DNA of 64,000 bases from Cephalotrichum gorgonifer (GCA_900312665.1 ONZQ02000004.1:1890693-1954692); one strand, 5' to 3'; shown: positions 1 through 12,473, counted from the stretch's first letter. The notes: generated by a model not told the origin, from the sequence alone. Program-made: numbers and translations.

Positions 1-550
1 GTTCGGCGGGGAAGCATCTCCAGGAACCCCCCGCGGAAAACCCGCGGAGAGATCCCAGGGAAGCCCCGCCTCGATCTGGGCACGAACTGAAACGATCAAG
101 AACCTTACGGAGTGGTTAGGAAACGAGTAGGCTTGATGATAAGGATTGCGCGCCGTGCTAAGAAAGGAGAAGAGGAAGAGAGGAACCCAGAACACACGAC
201 GGAAGATTCGGTTTTGTAGGTGTGGGTTTCATGATTATGTAAGTTTTGGGACTGCCCACTTTTTTTTTTCTTCGACTCCACCATGCGTTGTCTTCTGGGC
301 TTCGGCTTCTGGCGATGTTGGGTCCTGAGGCAGCAATACACCCAAGCACCAACTGGGAGGAGAGGTCCACAGAATCCCAGGTACGTACCTTTACTCAGAA
401 AAAGTTCCGCGCATCGCGGGATTGAAAGTCAAGTCATTGAAACTTCCTTGCCTTCCCTCGACCTGTGTTGCCCGGCCCACCCTGCCTCCCCAGAATCATA
501 ACGTCTACCTCGAAGCTTGAGAAACCAAGCGGGGAGAACAAGTTCGAAAG
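1..550. other. Left-edge intergenic / promoter of mL46
   Basis: No gene is recognisable. The first 70 bases are GC-rich with a repeated CCCGCGG word. The rest is mixed sequence with purine-rich patches at about 165-190 and a T run at 259-267. It probably holds the promoter and 5' leader of the mitoribosomal protein gene that starts at 551. No clear TATA box was seen. Confidence 0.5.
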
Positions 551-1809
551 ATGGCAGCCTCAAGCAGGGGCCAGAGGGTCATTCTGACCGCGTCGAGGTG
601 TACGTTTCTTTTTGGTCCCCTCCCCTCTCCCCGTCCTCAAGATAGAAGTCCTCAATTGAGGATATCTATCACTTTTCTTCTTCTTTGGAAGAAAGTGAGA
701 GAGATAGATGTAGAGATCTAACGTGGTACGGATATACAGTAGCAGCAGCGCCCAGACTCGCGCCACGATTCCCAGTAAGGCGGCATCCCGCCTCGATCAG
801 GCCCTACTCCGCCGCGGCCACGGCCGACTCTACCACCTCCACGACCGCGACTCCTCCCCGAACCCCCCCGACCCAGCCCGCGGCGTCCGACAAGGGCCCC
901 CGCTACCTCATCAAGGGCGGCATAATCCTCACCCGCCCGCCGCTCCTCACGCGTCCCCAGACGTCCTTCGAGAGCGCCTACTTCTTCTACCAGAAGCGCC
1001 TGAACGAGCGCCTCACCCTCCCCTTCACGCAGAGCGCCTTCTTCAAGCGCGACACCCCGCCCCAGCTCGACTGGGCCATCAAGCTCCGCGAGCGCAACGG
1101 CGTCGTGGCCCGCGAGGTCGGGCAGTACAACGGCCGGTCGTCCACCGCGTGGGACGACGAGGTGCGCGTCGGCGACAACGTCTCGGACCCGGAGCTCCTC
1201 AGGGAGATCCTGCTTAAGGACGCAGAGGCGAGGGTCAGCGAGGATGCCGAGGAGATCCCCCTCGAGGAGAGGGTGCCCGTCGAGAGGCCCCAGCCCAGGG
1301 TGACGCAGGCGGACAAGAGCGGTGACGTGAAGAGGTTGGACAGGCAGCTGGAGAGGACTCTTTATCTGGTTGTTCAGGGCGAGGAGGGCAAGTGGGAGTT
1401 CCCCACCGCCCCCGTTTCCACGGATGAAGCCCTACACGACGTAAGATTCGCTCCCGTCTTCTATCTTCCGCATCGTTTCTACCCGGGAAATATCTGCTAA
1501 CACGTGTCCCCACAGACCGCAAGGCGAGCGCTAGATGACACGGCGGGACTCAACATGAACACCTGGATCGTCGGCCGCGTCCCCGTGGCCCACCTCGTAA
1601 CCAAGCCGAAGTACGCCGAGGACGGCACCGAGACGGAGCGCGGCGTGAAGTCGTTCTTCCTTAAGGGGAGGATCATGGCCGGCCAGGCGAACCTCGAAGG
1701 CAACCCCTTCGGCTACAAGGACTTCAAGTGGCTGACAAGGGACGAGCTGAAGGAGACTCTGGCGCCAGAGTACTTCCGCGGCGTAAGGAATATGATGGCC
1801 GAGAGGTGA
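551..1809 (+). CDS. MRPL17: Mitochondrial large-subunit ribosomal protein mL46 (yeast MRPL17 type)
   Basis: Predicted exons are 551-599, 740-1440 and 1516-1809, giving 347 aa. All three junctions are phase-consistent (donors GTACGT and GTAAGA, acceptors CAG). The start is chosen because the short first exon MAASSRGQRVILTASR joins an Arg/Ala/Ser-rich, acid-poor segment (RLAPRFPVRRHPASIRPYS) that looks like a mitochondrial presequence. The mature part begins near KGPRYLIKGGIILTRPP, continues through FFYQKRLNERLTLPFTQSAF and ends in the degenerate NUDIX-like region (EGKWEFPT..., FFLKGRIMAGQ, YKDFKWLTRDEL) typical of L17/mL46. In this family the NUDIX fold is non-catalytic and the protein is structural in the mitoribosome large subunit. 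The family assignment is from recognition of these blocks. The exact first exon is inferred. Confidence 0.88.
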
Positions 1810-2104
1810 TGGGGGAGAAAAGGGGGGAAGTCTTTGACGAGGGTTTCGGGGGGGAAGAGGTTGGCGCAGCAGGCCCCGTGTAACATATTTCTTATTTCGT
1901 GTATACCTAACCGTCATAGAATTTGTGTCTGATTAGAACCACCATGTTGGAAACTCGTCCCCGTTCCACCTGTGGCGAAGACCTTCCGTTCTTCACCACT
2001 TGTTCGTCACGAAGTTGCGTGAGATGAAGACGAATAAAAGGTTTCGCCCCTTCCATCCATGGCTTTCAGGTGGCACCCTGGACGACGCAGTGCGTACTCT
2101 GTCC

Positions 2105-4157
2105 TCAGTCGCGAACCATGTGTCCTTGGACCACGAACTTCCCTCTGAAACGATCCCAAATCGAGCTCCCCCAGTCGGCAATCTCCCGGATTATCAAGGC
2201 CTGGTTCAATATCTGCTGGTCACGACTCTCGCCCCTCTCGCCGACTAGCTTTTGGCCCATCTTCAAGAATACGCTGGCCGTGATTAGGCCTGGACAAAGG
2301 CACTGTGATTAGCCATTCTTCCCCCAACAACGCAAACGTAGTTGTCGAGGAGAAACCTTACTATCGCAGCCAGCATCATGGGCGGACTCGGAGCGATACC
2401 CCATGCCTGGAGCCCAGTAGCAGCGGGGCTGCTCCCCCTCCGCTATCAGCGCGGCGTGGATGGCGGAGAGGTCAAAGTCTCTGAAGTCGTCCGAGTGGTT
2501 CGCGGCGAGGACCCGAGTGTCCAGGAGGCGGGGGAACATGCCGTCAACAGTGCGGACAAACTCTTCGAGTCCATCGGGGAGCGGGTGCAGAAACGCCTCC
2601 GTCAGGAAGGCAACATCCCATGCGAGGTTGTGACCCACTAGGATAGGAGGACTACGAGGGGTCAGTAGGAGCTCGAGCTTTTCGTTCAGGGTGTTAATGG
2701 CGGCTTCTAGCTTACGATCTTTCTCCGCCTCTGACCTGGGGCCCCAGTCGTCATCATGTTCAGCAGCTGTGATCTGTGCTTCGGCAAATTCTTCAGGGAT
2801 GACTTGTCCACTCAGGTCGTTCCCGAGAATAAGGTCGAGGACATTCCGCAGCCCTATGCCGGACCAGCGTACTCAGCACATGATGATGCATGAAGGCTCC
2901 GCTGCTTCTACGCAGGCTAAGGCGGGTCCAGTCTCCGGCTTACCGATAGCTTTGCGAATACTAGCACTCATCCGCCTCACCCTCTCCGCATGACGCTGCA
3001 CTAGCGGTTCAACATGCGTAGTTCCTTCAAGGGGTCAGAACGTATTCGGGATAGTTAGTACCTACCTCCTCTTCCACCGCCCGATCAACATGCTTGATGA
3101 CGATACATCCCTCTCGGGGACCCTTCCAGGAGACGCAGTCATCGAACCTCACCCTGGTGACAGAATGAACCCGGCTGATCCAAGAACGGGCCATGGGCTT
3201 CCCGTCGAGTGGAAATAGCTTCAGACGCTCTTCCTATAAGTTCAGCAAATTAGAAAGACATACCACAGGCATCACCTTCCATCCGGCTGGAGCCGGGAGA
3301 GCTTACCGTCTTGATGCCATCATTAGCCAACCTGTCCGAAATGGCAGCCTGGATTCTGTAGTCTTCTTCTTCTTCCTCCTCCGCTTTCTGTTCCGGACTT
3401 GTCATAAGCCCAGCATGTTAGCTTGGCTGAGCGTACCAGGGCGCGCCAAATACAGGCCAGAAGCCCTCTTCTCACCTCTTCCCCGTAGTTATCCTGTGAC
3501 CCCTTTTTAGGAGGAGCGCTGATAGATTCCCTAATCTTCTTCTCTTCAGCATGGGTAACATATCTTAGGCCCTCCCTCAACAGCGTGTAGAAGTTGAACT
3601 TGGCAGATTGGAGGAACTGGACCGATGAGCTCTTCACAGCGATGTCCCTTTCGACCGCCCTGCCAATTCTGTCCCCTCCGGGTGTTGAGGTGTCCAGGAA
3701 GGGGTTTCAGTCGTAAAGAAGTCATTGCCGTTGTGGCCTTTTAGAATTCACTTTATTCAAGCGTCAGCCTAGAATATTCCCTCCATGCGGCGAAGGCCAG
3801 GAAGGAGTAGGGAAGCTAGGACGGGATCTTGAGCACTCATAAATACTCACCATTCTCTAGCCAGGCGAATGTCACTCCCAACTGAAGAACGGTATACATC
3901 TGGGCCGCGGACTTTAGCTTTATGTACGCCTTTTCCCTCACCAGGGCGGCTCGGCTAATCCGCTTCTCACTCTCCTCTCGATTAGCCTCGGCTTTTGAGG
4001 ATGCCGAGTTGGATCCGCCGCCCGGTGCTGTTTGGATATCCTTACTCGGGCAGCGAACGCCCGAAAACTCGCAGTCGATGGCAATGAAGTAGCATCGTGT
4101 GTAAGCGTCAATTATTCTCGGGAACAGTGCCTCGAAGTTTCCTGGCGTTACTTCCAT
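2105..4157 (-). CDS. CAF1-family (PARN-like) ribonuclease with an apparent frame break
   Basis: Seven exons are proposed: 4157-3851, 3737-3476, 3387-3307, 3233-3066, 2995-2944, 2853-2362 and 2289-2105 (about 515 aa). The N-terminus MEVTPGNFEALFPRIIDAY leads to FIAIDCEFSGV, the D-x-E first motif of DEDD exonucleases. Later blocks are SSSVQFLQSAKFNF, VGHNLAWDVAFL with its Asp, and HDAGCDSLITASVFLK spanning the last junction. These match the PARN/Triman-like CAF1 ribonucleases that remove 3' poly(A) or trim RNA ends. All junctions keep phase except exon 2, which is one nucleotide short. The frame jumps near the G4 run 3701-3704 (C4 on the coding strand), between ...FFTTETP and FLDTSTPGGDRIG. Thus the copy is mutated, the sequence is wrong, or exon 2 is built differently. 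It is convergent with mL46, about 295 nt apart. Confidence 0.75.
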
Positions 4158-5524
4158 GGTGGGCGGGGGAGATCAAGGCCCCCATGGTCACCTCCGTTTG
4201 TCCCAGTTCGTGCGTGGGCACCGTCTATGAGGTGCTCTTCTGGGGGGAGAGGGTAGAGATAGATATCATATACCAGGCTCTTCTTGTGGGATGACGATAT
4301 TAACGTAGTGGGCGAAGCGGACTCGCAAGTAGGATCTGCCGAAGAGGGTGAACGGGGAAGACTCCTGCTTGGCTATTCGCAGCTGGAACCTCCTTCTCCA
4401 GTAGGTTTAAGTGAATAAAAGCCCGTTGCCATGATTTATCTCCAGAGGAATCACGTGTACGAATCTATATGTATATGCATTCGAGATGAGAAGAAATGGT
4501 GTTTCCTCGCCCCAGTGGCTCCTTCCTTCCCTTGACCATCCATCAGACAGGTCCCATTCACTTCACATGCCCTCAGGCCGAGACTTGTCAGCCAGACTAG
4601 AAAATGATCTTGGTATCTGATGTAGCAGATGGATGATGAGTCAAGGTGTTAGGTCTACTTCCTAGTGTTCTAGTCCCGTCTAAATACATGGTCTTCGCAC
4701 CTACTGTCAGATTGACTCGTCTAAATCAAGCATCCTAGGTCTAGTATCGGGGTACACTAGTCAAGCGGTATCGGGTACGTATTTTTACGGAAACAAAGAA
4801 AGAGTAAATCGGAGAAGAAAGGGATCAAATTATACGGATGGAGAAATAGAAAGGTTTATAGTCTCTATTGATGTGTGGCTTCTCATATGGGTTTCAATGT
4901 TGGGCTGGAATGCGTTTCGAAGACAAGAGAATTGCAGGAATGACAGAACGCGTTCGGTATCAAGCCACATCCTGGCGAAAGAGAGAATTTATATATTTTT
5001 ATCTTCAGAGGGTACTCCTAAGTCTATTTCCCTTCCGCTTCCCTATTCCTATTCATATCCAATCCCTGTAGTATTATTGGGAAAGTGGGAGGCAAAACTA
5101 TCTGGTATAAGGTTCGTTCAACTGTGGCCCAGCATCTCATATAACTTCTCCATCTCGATTTCACGCCACCGCTACTTCATACGATATAGCGATTTCTTCA
5201 TCTACACCGCACCCGCTCTGGTATTACCACGAGCTGGCTGGCTGTTACTAGAATATAGCACAGACCGGACTCGGGTGCTAAACTTCAGAATACCCGGCGA
5301 GGCGTGAAAAGTTTGTGTTTCCACATCCACCCAAGACCAATTAAGCCCACACCCACATTCCCACCTTCCGCGATGACCTCTCATCATGCTAACTCCTCAA
5401 CTACAGTCAGGTCGAAATCCCACACCCAAACACACCCGCAATCGACATCTCACTATCTAATTCTAAATCTACTATTCTCTCTACCCTACTATATGCAAAG
5501 AACGACAAGATTAACCAGCAGTAA
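4158..5524. other. Intergenic between PARN-like gene and RCC1-like gene
   Basis: This is a divergent promoter region of 1.37 kb. The part from about 4700 to 5240 is comparatively AT-rich and the last 200 bases before 5525 are pyrimidine-rich (ACCCACATTCCCACC, then CTCTCTACCC), as in many fungal 5' leaders. No convincing reading frame, tRNA or repeat was seen. Confidence 0.5.
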
Positions 5525-7128
5525 ATGAACCCTCAAAGCCCACAGTCGACGTCCCCAGCCCCAGCCGAGGCCCTCGATGAGGAGCCGGCGGCCGCCACCA
5601 CCACGACGCCGAGGCGCCGCAAGCGCCCCAACGTGCGCCCGACGACGAAGCTCAACGTCTTCATCACGGGGGGCTCTGACCCCCGCGACCTAGGCCTCAG
5701 CTCCAAGCCCCCGAGGTACCCCAACGCCGAGGGCGGCACCCGCAGGCCCGTCCTCAACAAGCTCCTGGCCGCGGACAAGGTCGGCGTCGTCCAGGTGTCC
5801 GCGGGGCAGAAGCATGCCGCAGCGCTGACGCACGACGGCGAGGTGCTCACCTGGGGGTGTAACGACTTCTTCGCGCTGGGGAGGGTGACGGCCACGGAGG
5901 ATGACGAGGCCACGCCGACGGTTGTGCGTGGGCTGGAGGCGCTGGACATTGTGCAGGTTGTTGCGACGAATCATGCCACCTTTGTTCTCACAACGAGTGG
6001 GCTCGTCTTTGGATGGGGGACGTTCATGGTATGTATTTGCCCCCCTCTCCTTCTTCTTCCTCTCCCCTATCCTCGAGGCTTAGTGCCCGCAAGCCATCCT
6101 TATACACGTTAGATGCGCTGTTACCACGTAATATGAGGACTTGGTAAGGTTACTAACGACAAGAACACAGGGCGACGACGGCATAATAGGCTTCACCAAG
6201 GAGATAATAGAGAAGAAGACGAAAGCCCGCCCCGAGGAACTAGCGGCCCGGACCCCGACGCCCGTCCACGGCCTCCGCGACATAACCCACCTCGCCGCGG
6301 GCTCAAACCACGTCCTGGCCCTCACCCGCGGCGGCAACGTCTTCGCCTGGGGCGCCGGCCACCAGGGCGAGCTCGGCCGCCGCCTGGTCTACCGCCACCG
6401 CTACGAGTCCCTCACCCCGCGCTCCGTCTCCTTCCCCCGGAACGCCATCGCCCGCATCTTCGCCGGCTTCTCGCACAGCTTCGCCGTTGACAGGCAGGGC
6501 AGAGTGTTCGCGTGGGGGCTGAACAACTTCGGCCAGACGGGCATCCCGGCCGAGGGCGACGAGGAGAGGCCCGCCAACCCGCACGTGAACCACCCCGAGA
6601 GGGTCCAGAGCCTGGAGGGGATAAAGGTCGAGTGCATCGCGGCCGGGCTGCACCATAGCGCCGCTTGTACCGAAGACGGGAGGGTGATGGTTTGGGGCCG
6701 GTGTGATGCGGACCAGGTGGGCGCCTCGTTGAAGCTCGTCCCCGATGAGCTGCTACTGCGCGATGACAGGGGGATGCCGAGGATGGTTGTCGTGCCGATC
6801 CAGATACCATGTAAGTTGGGTCTTTCGTTCTACCCCTTCTCTGTGCCTATCCCTATAAATAAGGCCCAGGAAAAATATGCTGACCTTGGCGGGGCTTGCA
6901 GCGTTGGAGGCTTCGACAGTCGCGGCCGGCACGGACAACTGCTTCGCCATCAACCGAGACGGGGTCCTGCTCGCCTGGGGCTTCTCGGACAACTTCCGCA
7001 CCGGCCTTAAGAAGGAGGATTCTGCGAATGAGCCGAAGCTCGTGACGTCGGGCGCGCTGGCGGATGTCAAGTGTACCTCTGTCATCTCCAGGGGCTCCTT
7101 CACCGTCTTCACCGTGCTCGCGGAGTGA
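5525..7128 (+). CDS. RCC1-repeat protein, divergent copy (Pim1/RCC1-like)
   Basis: Three exons (5525-6028, 6171-6810, 6902-7128) give 456 aa with correct phases (0, then 1). After a Pro/Thr/Arg-rich start comes a run of RCC1 blades, each with the SAGxxHxxAL and xVxxWGxxxxGxLG pattern: VSAGQKHAAALTHDGEVLTWG, AAGSNHVLALTRGGNVFAWG, FAGFSHSFAVDRQGRVFAWG, AAGLHHSAACTEDGRVMVWG, AAGTDNCFAINRDGVLLAWG. This predicts a seven-bladed propeller. RCC1 proteins of the Pim1/Srm1 type are chromatin-bound exchange factors for Ran, but many RCC1-repeat proteins do other jobs. Blade 1 is eroded (VFITGGSDPRDLGL instead of a WG/FG-type strand) and there is no long basic N-terminal tail, unlike its neighbour at 8291-10287. 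The first intron sits at the same place as in that neighbour, directly after GWGTF plus one residue. Exact function unknown. Confidence 0.85.
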
Positions 7129-8290
7129 TTCGTGCCCTTCGTCCGGGCCATTTCCCCTAGTCAGAAGTGGAAGGGGGTGCTAGAGGTTTCGAAACGGGGG
7201 AGAGAGAGGGACGGTCGAGGAGATACCCTGCTTGCGGCGCTATATGGTTGCTTTCCCCACGTTGATCGAAGGATGGATAGTGATCGGCCGGCTTTGACCT
7301 CGCTGGTTTTGGCCTCTGAGCTATTCCATTTGTCTTCTCCCTTCGGAGATTGTAAGTAGAAAGTGGCGAAATTGGTTTTGGTTTCATACACATGTTCATT
7401 TCCCCCTTTCTCTCAAGCATCTTCCCCAGTTTCAGGGACCTATTTATCTTCATGTGATGCCATGATATCGGCGGCAGCGAGGTTAATAAACAAGCCATTG
7501 TGTCTCATAGGCTTGAGCATGTGTTAACTACTTTGAGGGTCTGCACGATTCCTCCTCGCTCGCTTGACGGGAGGCGTAGTTATAAATGACCGTGTTCTTC
7601 CTACTTTCTGCCTCTCTGGCGGTATTGGTATCGGTATTACGGGAGGGTACGGCAAAAGATAGGCATCGGCGGGAAAAAAGAAATCACTGGGTCGGAGAAA
7701 AGATCCCACAGAAACCAAAAGTAGCTGTGGTCCCAGCGTGGTCACCATCACTCCCTCAATCGCAAGGGATGGGATCCGGGACGTCTTTCGTCATTCCGTG
7801 TAAGCGTTCCGAGACACAAGGGCCAACATCGCCTTCCTTCGGACACAACACAGTCTCGGGATGCCACACACCCCTATCATTTCTGATCAAGACGAGTAAA
7901 GTCAATATAATTCAGGTGAGTGACGTCCACTTTGACCACTGAGGGATTAAAACTGTATCGTACAAGCAAAAGCCATGTCATCCCTAACCGCTTCCGCAGA
8001 CAGACCTTTTCAAATCTAAACGAAGGGCAACAAAACAAAAAGCTAAATCGCGCAGCAGAAGTCCGCCTCCCCCCTCTATTACCCTTGCTGCGTTGACCCC
8101 TTCATCCTCACCCCATAAAATGAAATATCAGGACACAATCTGTAAGTCAAAATGCATAAACCAACGACAACCTTGACCGAACGCCACCTGGAATCAGCAG
8201 CTCTCAAAGCCACCTCCAGGGCCAGTAAATAAACCGAGAAACACAAATCAGTAGTATGAGAGGAGAATCACAAGACACAGACTGGTGTGT
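7129..8290. other. Intergenic between the two convergent RCC1 genes
   Basis: Holds the two 3' untranslated regions facing each other. No gene was recognised. Short open frames occur but show no coding-like pattern. Confidence 0.5.
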
Positions 8291-10287
8291 CTACTCCTTC
8301 ACGCCATTAACAGCGGGGGTGCCGTTGACAGCAGACTTGGGAGGGGGCATAAGATCAGCCGGCGCAGCGATGGTGCTGTACTGGCCTCCAGCTCCGCCCC
8401 AAACAAAGTGCCGCCCACCACACGGCTTCTTCGGCAACTCCGTCGCTTCATGCGCGTCGTCGTAGGTTCCCAGCCCGAGCTGGCCCATGGTACCGAAGCC
8501 CGACGTGAAGACAAGACCCTCTTCATTTATGAAGAGCGTGTGATCCGTCCCGCAGGCGATGGCGGCGGCCTTGCCCGTGTTGGGGACCTCGGTGGGGACG
8601 AGGCAGATGCGGGGGCGGTCGTTCTCATCGCGGCGGACCAGCTCTTCGTCCTTGAGCTGCTCGTCGGAGAATTTGATGCCGAGCTGGCCACCGTCGAGGC
8701 GGCCCCAGGCGAAGTGCTTGCCATCCTTGGTCACAGCGGCCGAGTGGTGGGCACCGCCGTCCAGGGAAGTGACGCCCTTACCGCGGAGGCCCTCGATGCG
8801 CATAGGATAGGGGACGACGGGCTCATCGGTTCCCGCCGTCTTTGCGTATCCCGCTTGACCGAATGAATTCAGACCCCACTAGCACATATAGTTAGTAAAC
8901 TAGGCACGAGATGATGGAAAACGGCAAGGTACTTACTGCCCAGGCGTCGCCCTTGTCGTCCACTGCGAAGGAGTGGAAAGGACCAGACGCGATGTAGGTC
9001 GCCTTGGAGCGAGCCGCCTCAACGCGGGTAGGCTTGAAAGACTCGTCGCGGCGACGGCTCAAGACGCGACGGCCGAGCTGGTTCTGCTCACCGACGCCCC
9101 AAGCGAAAATCTTGCCATCCTTGGCGAGAGTTACAATATGGTTCGCCCCGCACGCTATCTGCGTAATGTTCGTAAGCCCTGGGATGAGCATGGGTGTGGT
9201 TTGAACCTGGATCTTCTCGCCCTTGGCATCATAGCCGAAGCACTCCTTGCCCTCGCTGTTCTATAGACGCATGGTAATTAGCTTCGTATATCCCGGGACA
9301 GACCTAGAGTGTCCCTTCCGACATAGGAGGTCGGGTAATCGCTCACTAGAGCTAAAGCACCCAAGAGCAAGGAACATATTGGGGTAGAAGGAACAGGTAA
9401 CTTACAATGAACGTGCCCCAGCCATAGACCAGTCCGGTATCGGTAAGCGCAAAGCTGCAGCTGTCACCAGCGGAAACCTGGACAAACGTGGTGCCCTCAG
9501 GGAAAGCAGAAGCCGGGATCTCGTTGGGGGTAGACTCTTTGGGGTTCAGGTCCCCATCCTCGGAATCGGAGTCCGAGCCAGAAGCGTCGGCGTCGCGCAG
9601 ACCACCATCCCAGGCAGTGTCTCTTCCGAGGGCTCCCTTGTCGTTGACTCCCCAGGTAACCAGCTTGTTGTCCTTTGTAAGCGCAATCGTATGCATGCCA
9701 CCGCAATCGAGCTGAACGACGTGGTATTTGGCAGGGTCCCTCGGATCGAGGAACAGGTTGCGCTTGGGAACAGTGGTTTCCGTCTTGCTAGGGCCGAGGC
9801 CCAGTTCGCCGTTCTCGCCGTTGCCGAAGGCGAAGACCTCGAGAACTCGCACGGGGGCGGTGTTGATGACGGGCAGGGCTTTCTCAACCTTCTGGCGCTT
9901 GGGGGGAGGCGAGGCGGCCTTGGCCTCGGCCTTCGTGCGCTTCGCGGGACGAACGTCCTCGGCTTGCTCGTTGCTCTCCTCACCCTCGTCCTCGTCCTCT
10001 AGCTTGCGCTTATTCGACGCGGGCTTCTCCTTGGGAGCAGCCTTGGCCTTGGGAGCAGATTTGGCCTTGGGGGCGGGCTTCGGGGCGGCGGCCTTGGGAG
10101 CGGCGGCCTTCTTCGCAGGCTTGGTGTCTTTGGCGGCCTTGGGAGCCGGCGCGGGCTTCGCGGCCTTGGTCGGTTTAGTCGCCTCCGTGGTAGCCTTCGC
10201 CTTGGCGGTCTTCGCAGACTTAGCAACGCCGGCGCCTGTATCGGCGGAGGCGGCCTTGCCCTTAGCTTGACGCGGCTTGGGCGGCAT
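8291..10287 (-). CDS. pim1: RCC1/Pim1-type Ran guanine-nucleotide exchange factor
   Basis: Exons 10287-9406, 9260-8937 and 8878-8291 give 597 aa, all junctions phase 0. The first ~140 residues are a Lys/Ala/Pro-rich histone-H1-like tail (repeats of the PAPKAAK type) ending in an acidic stretch and a basic KRTKAEAK / PPPKRQKVEK patch, which suggests DNA or chromatin contact and nuclear import. The rest is a seven-blade RCC1 propeller: VFAFGNGENGELGLG, DCGGMHTIALTKDNKLVTWG, SAGDSCSFALTDTGLVYGWG, ACGANHIVTLAKDGKIFAWG, ASGPFHSFAVDDKGDAWAWG, DGGAHHSAAVTKDGKHFAWG, ACGTDHTLFINEEGLVFTSG. The order and completeness of blades fit the fungal Pim1/Srm1 Ran-GEF, which charges Ran with GTP on chromatin. 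An acidic Ser/Asp linker (DASGSDSDSEDGD) interrupts blade 3. It faces the divergent paralogue at 5525-7128. Confidence 0.88.
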
Positions 10288-12473
10288 TTTGATGGAGTGT
10301 TTGTGCGAACGGTTGGTTTTGATACGTGGTGTTTGCTTTCCTGTCGCAAAAAGAGGATGGAATCAAGGCGATGCAGATGCAGAACAAGGTTAGAAGAAAA
10401 AGAGAGAAAGAGATTATAAATCCAATAAAGTCCCCGTATTAAATAAAGGAACCTGCGTGGGTTGGTGCCAAAGGAAACCGGAGAAGAATGGGAAGGGAAA
10501 ACAATGGAGGTGGTACTGGTGCAATGGCGGGAGAAAAAAAATGTCTGACGCGAACGCGAACAATACACAGTTGGGCCTAGTCCGATTGTACTTTTCGGAA
10601 GGAGCTCGGTTTTGGGCCGATAGCTTGGTAAGGCCTTGAAGCACCGCCCCCTGTGAATCGGCCCCGAATGGGTCCCAAACCGCGTTAAAACGTATTTTAA
10701 AGCTGAAGAGTGTACAATTGATTGTGTTTTACGATTCAATAAGCGTGGCAAAAAATCGTACGAAAAACCTCGTGTGCCTGAAAGCTCGTGGGCTTCGGCA
10801 GGGCACGGAGCTGTTGGTGTACATGATGACTTGGGTATACGAGTAGGGTAGGTACCCACCCACTTTGGATCTGATTGGGTTCTCAGGCGACTTGGCTGCT
10901 TTTGATCTATTGAACCTATGAGTAGGTATATGTCTCATTAATAATGCTCAATGTACTCGTACAACAACAAACCTACAATGCTCTACTTGTATCGTAGTAA
11001 TGTTATCAGTCGCGCCAATATGGAAAGGGCAAACCTTCACTTTAATACACACTGAATCAGAGCAAATTTCCAAAATAATAGTTCTGTTCCATTCAAATCC
11101 GACATTGGTTCATTCTCCAGTCCTGTTGCCATTGAGCCCTCTCCAGAAATATCCGTGCCCAATGCCACAATGCGATGATGGCAAATTCTCAATAAAACAT
11201 AATTGGACATACCAGTTATACTCGTACGAGCATCGGCCGTTTTGATAGAGATCCGTCTTCCAGCCAGAGGAAGGCACACAAGTCGACTCCTGCCAAAGCT
11301 TACGGAAGGGATGACAGGATGGGCAAGTACATCATGAACTGTTCTAACTATAAATCATCTCGATCTATCCATGGGCGACATCCGAGTGTTCGTGCCCCAT
11401 TGGTCTTCGCTCTGAAAGAACCCAGGCCCTCCTTGCCTTGGCTGAGAAGGCCCCTCGGAGTGGCATCGACTGCGCTGATAGACGGAGGCCATGCCGGGAT
11501 CCCTCCCGCTCCAGTGGCGGGTGAGGTCTGATCCGGCGCTGCATGGCTCTTTGCTCGCTCAGCGCCAACAAGTAAATAGTTCATGCACAGATCCTTTGAT
11601 CGCCCAGTTTTCTTAACACGCATTTAGGCCGAACAAAGAAACCTCATCTAATATTACCCGCCACAACCGTCTCGTGCTCCCCACCTGAAGGTACCATCAT
11701 GATGTCGTGTCTCCCCCACACATAAGCCCGCGGCAGGCGCCGTCGTGGGACTCTCATGGAATGTTCGTATGGTCATGCTTGCTACTGGCGGAAAGTCAGA
11801 GGCGACGTCCATCTATTAATAACGAAGACCAGCGTCTTGAAGCCCCAATAAATCCATCTTCTCCGGATACTACCTTTGACCCCAGAATCCGTTCTGGCAT
11901 TCTTCTAATCGGGGAGGCGCATATTAACGACCACTATATTCCCGTCTAGTACCAAACACAGCACTTACAATGCGACTATCGACTCAATTCCGCCTATAGA
12001 TCAACCTAAGGCCTCTCGGGATATATCTGCCATCCCGGTTCAAGCCCGATGCATATCCCACTTCATTGATTAAAACCTACGCGCAATATATTGTACCAAG
12101 TATCGGTTATGGGCCCCCAAGGTGTGATTATGCTGATAGATGAAGACTGGAAGGAAGCCGCAATGGGACTGCGATGTATAAAATGGAAGCGACAACCTCT
12201 CCGTGTTACCCTCAAGGGCCGCCAATCTCAGGTTTGCCATGAAACGAAGTGTAACCTCGTCGCTTCACCTTCCTCTTATTCCGGGGAATACGACACCCGG
12301 CAAGGGCCGCTATTTTTATATATATACTTGAATTCATTCCCAGGGGGGGCGTCTTTCTTTCATCGTGTTAGATTACTATCCCATTCTATCCTCGCGCAGT
12401 CACACCAAATCCCCCCTCGTCCTCGTTATAAGATTCGAGAAAATACCATTGACGCTTTCTCATCCTCGTAACG
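10288..12473. other. Intergenic between Pim1-type gene and sedolisin
   Basis: This is a 2.2-kb divergent promoter region with no recognisable gene. About 10,300-10,600 is the leader and promoter of the minus-strand RCC1 gene. The middle carries GTAC-centred words, for example the palindrome CTCGTACGAG at 11221-11230 and TGTACTCGTACA near 10950. A TATA-like element lies near 12313 (listed separately). Confidence 0.5.
12313..12327 (+). promoter_or_regulatory. TATA-like element upstream of the sedolisin gene
   Basis: The sequence TTTTTATATATATAC lies about 150 nt before the ATG at 12474. It is followed by a pyrimidine-rich leader. Position and sequence fit a fungal TATA promoter. Promoter function is inferred. 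Confidence 0.45.
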
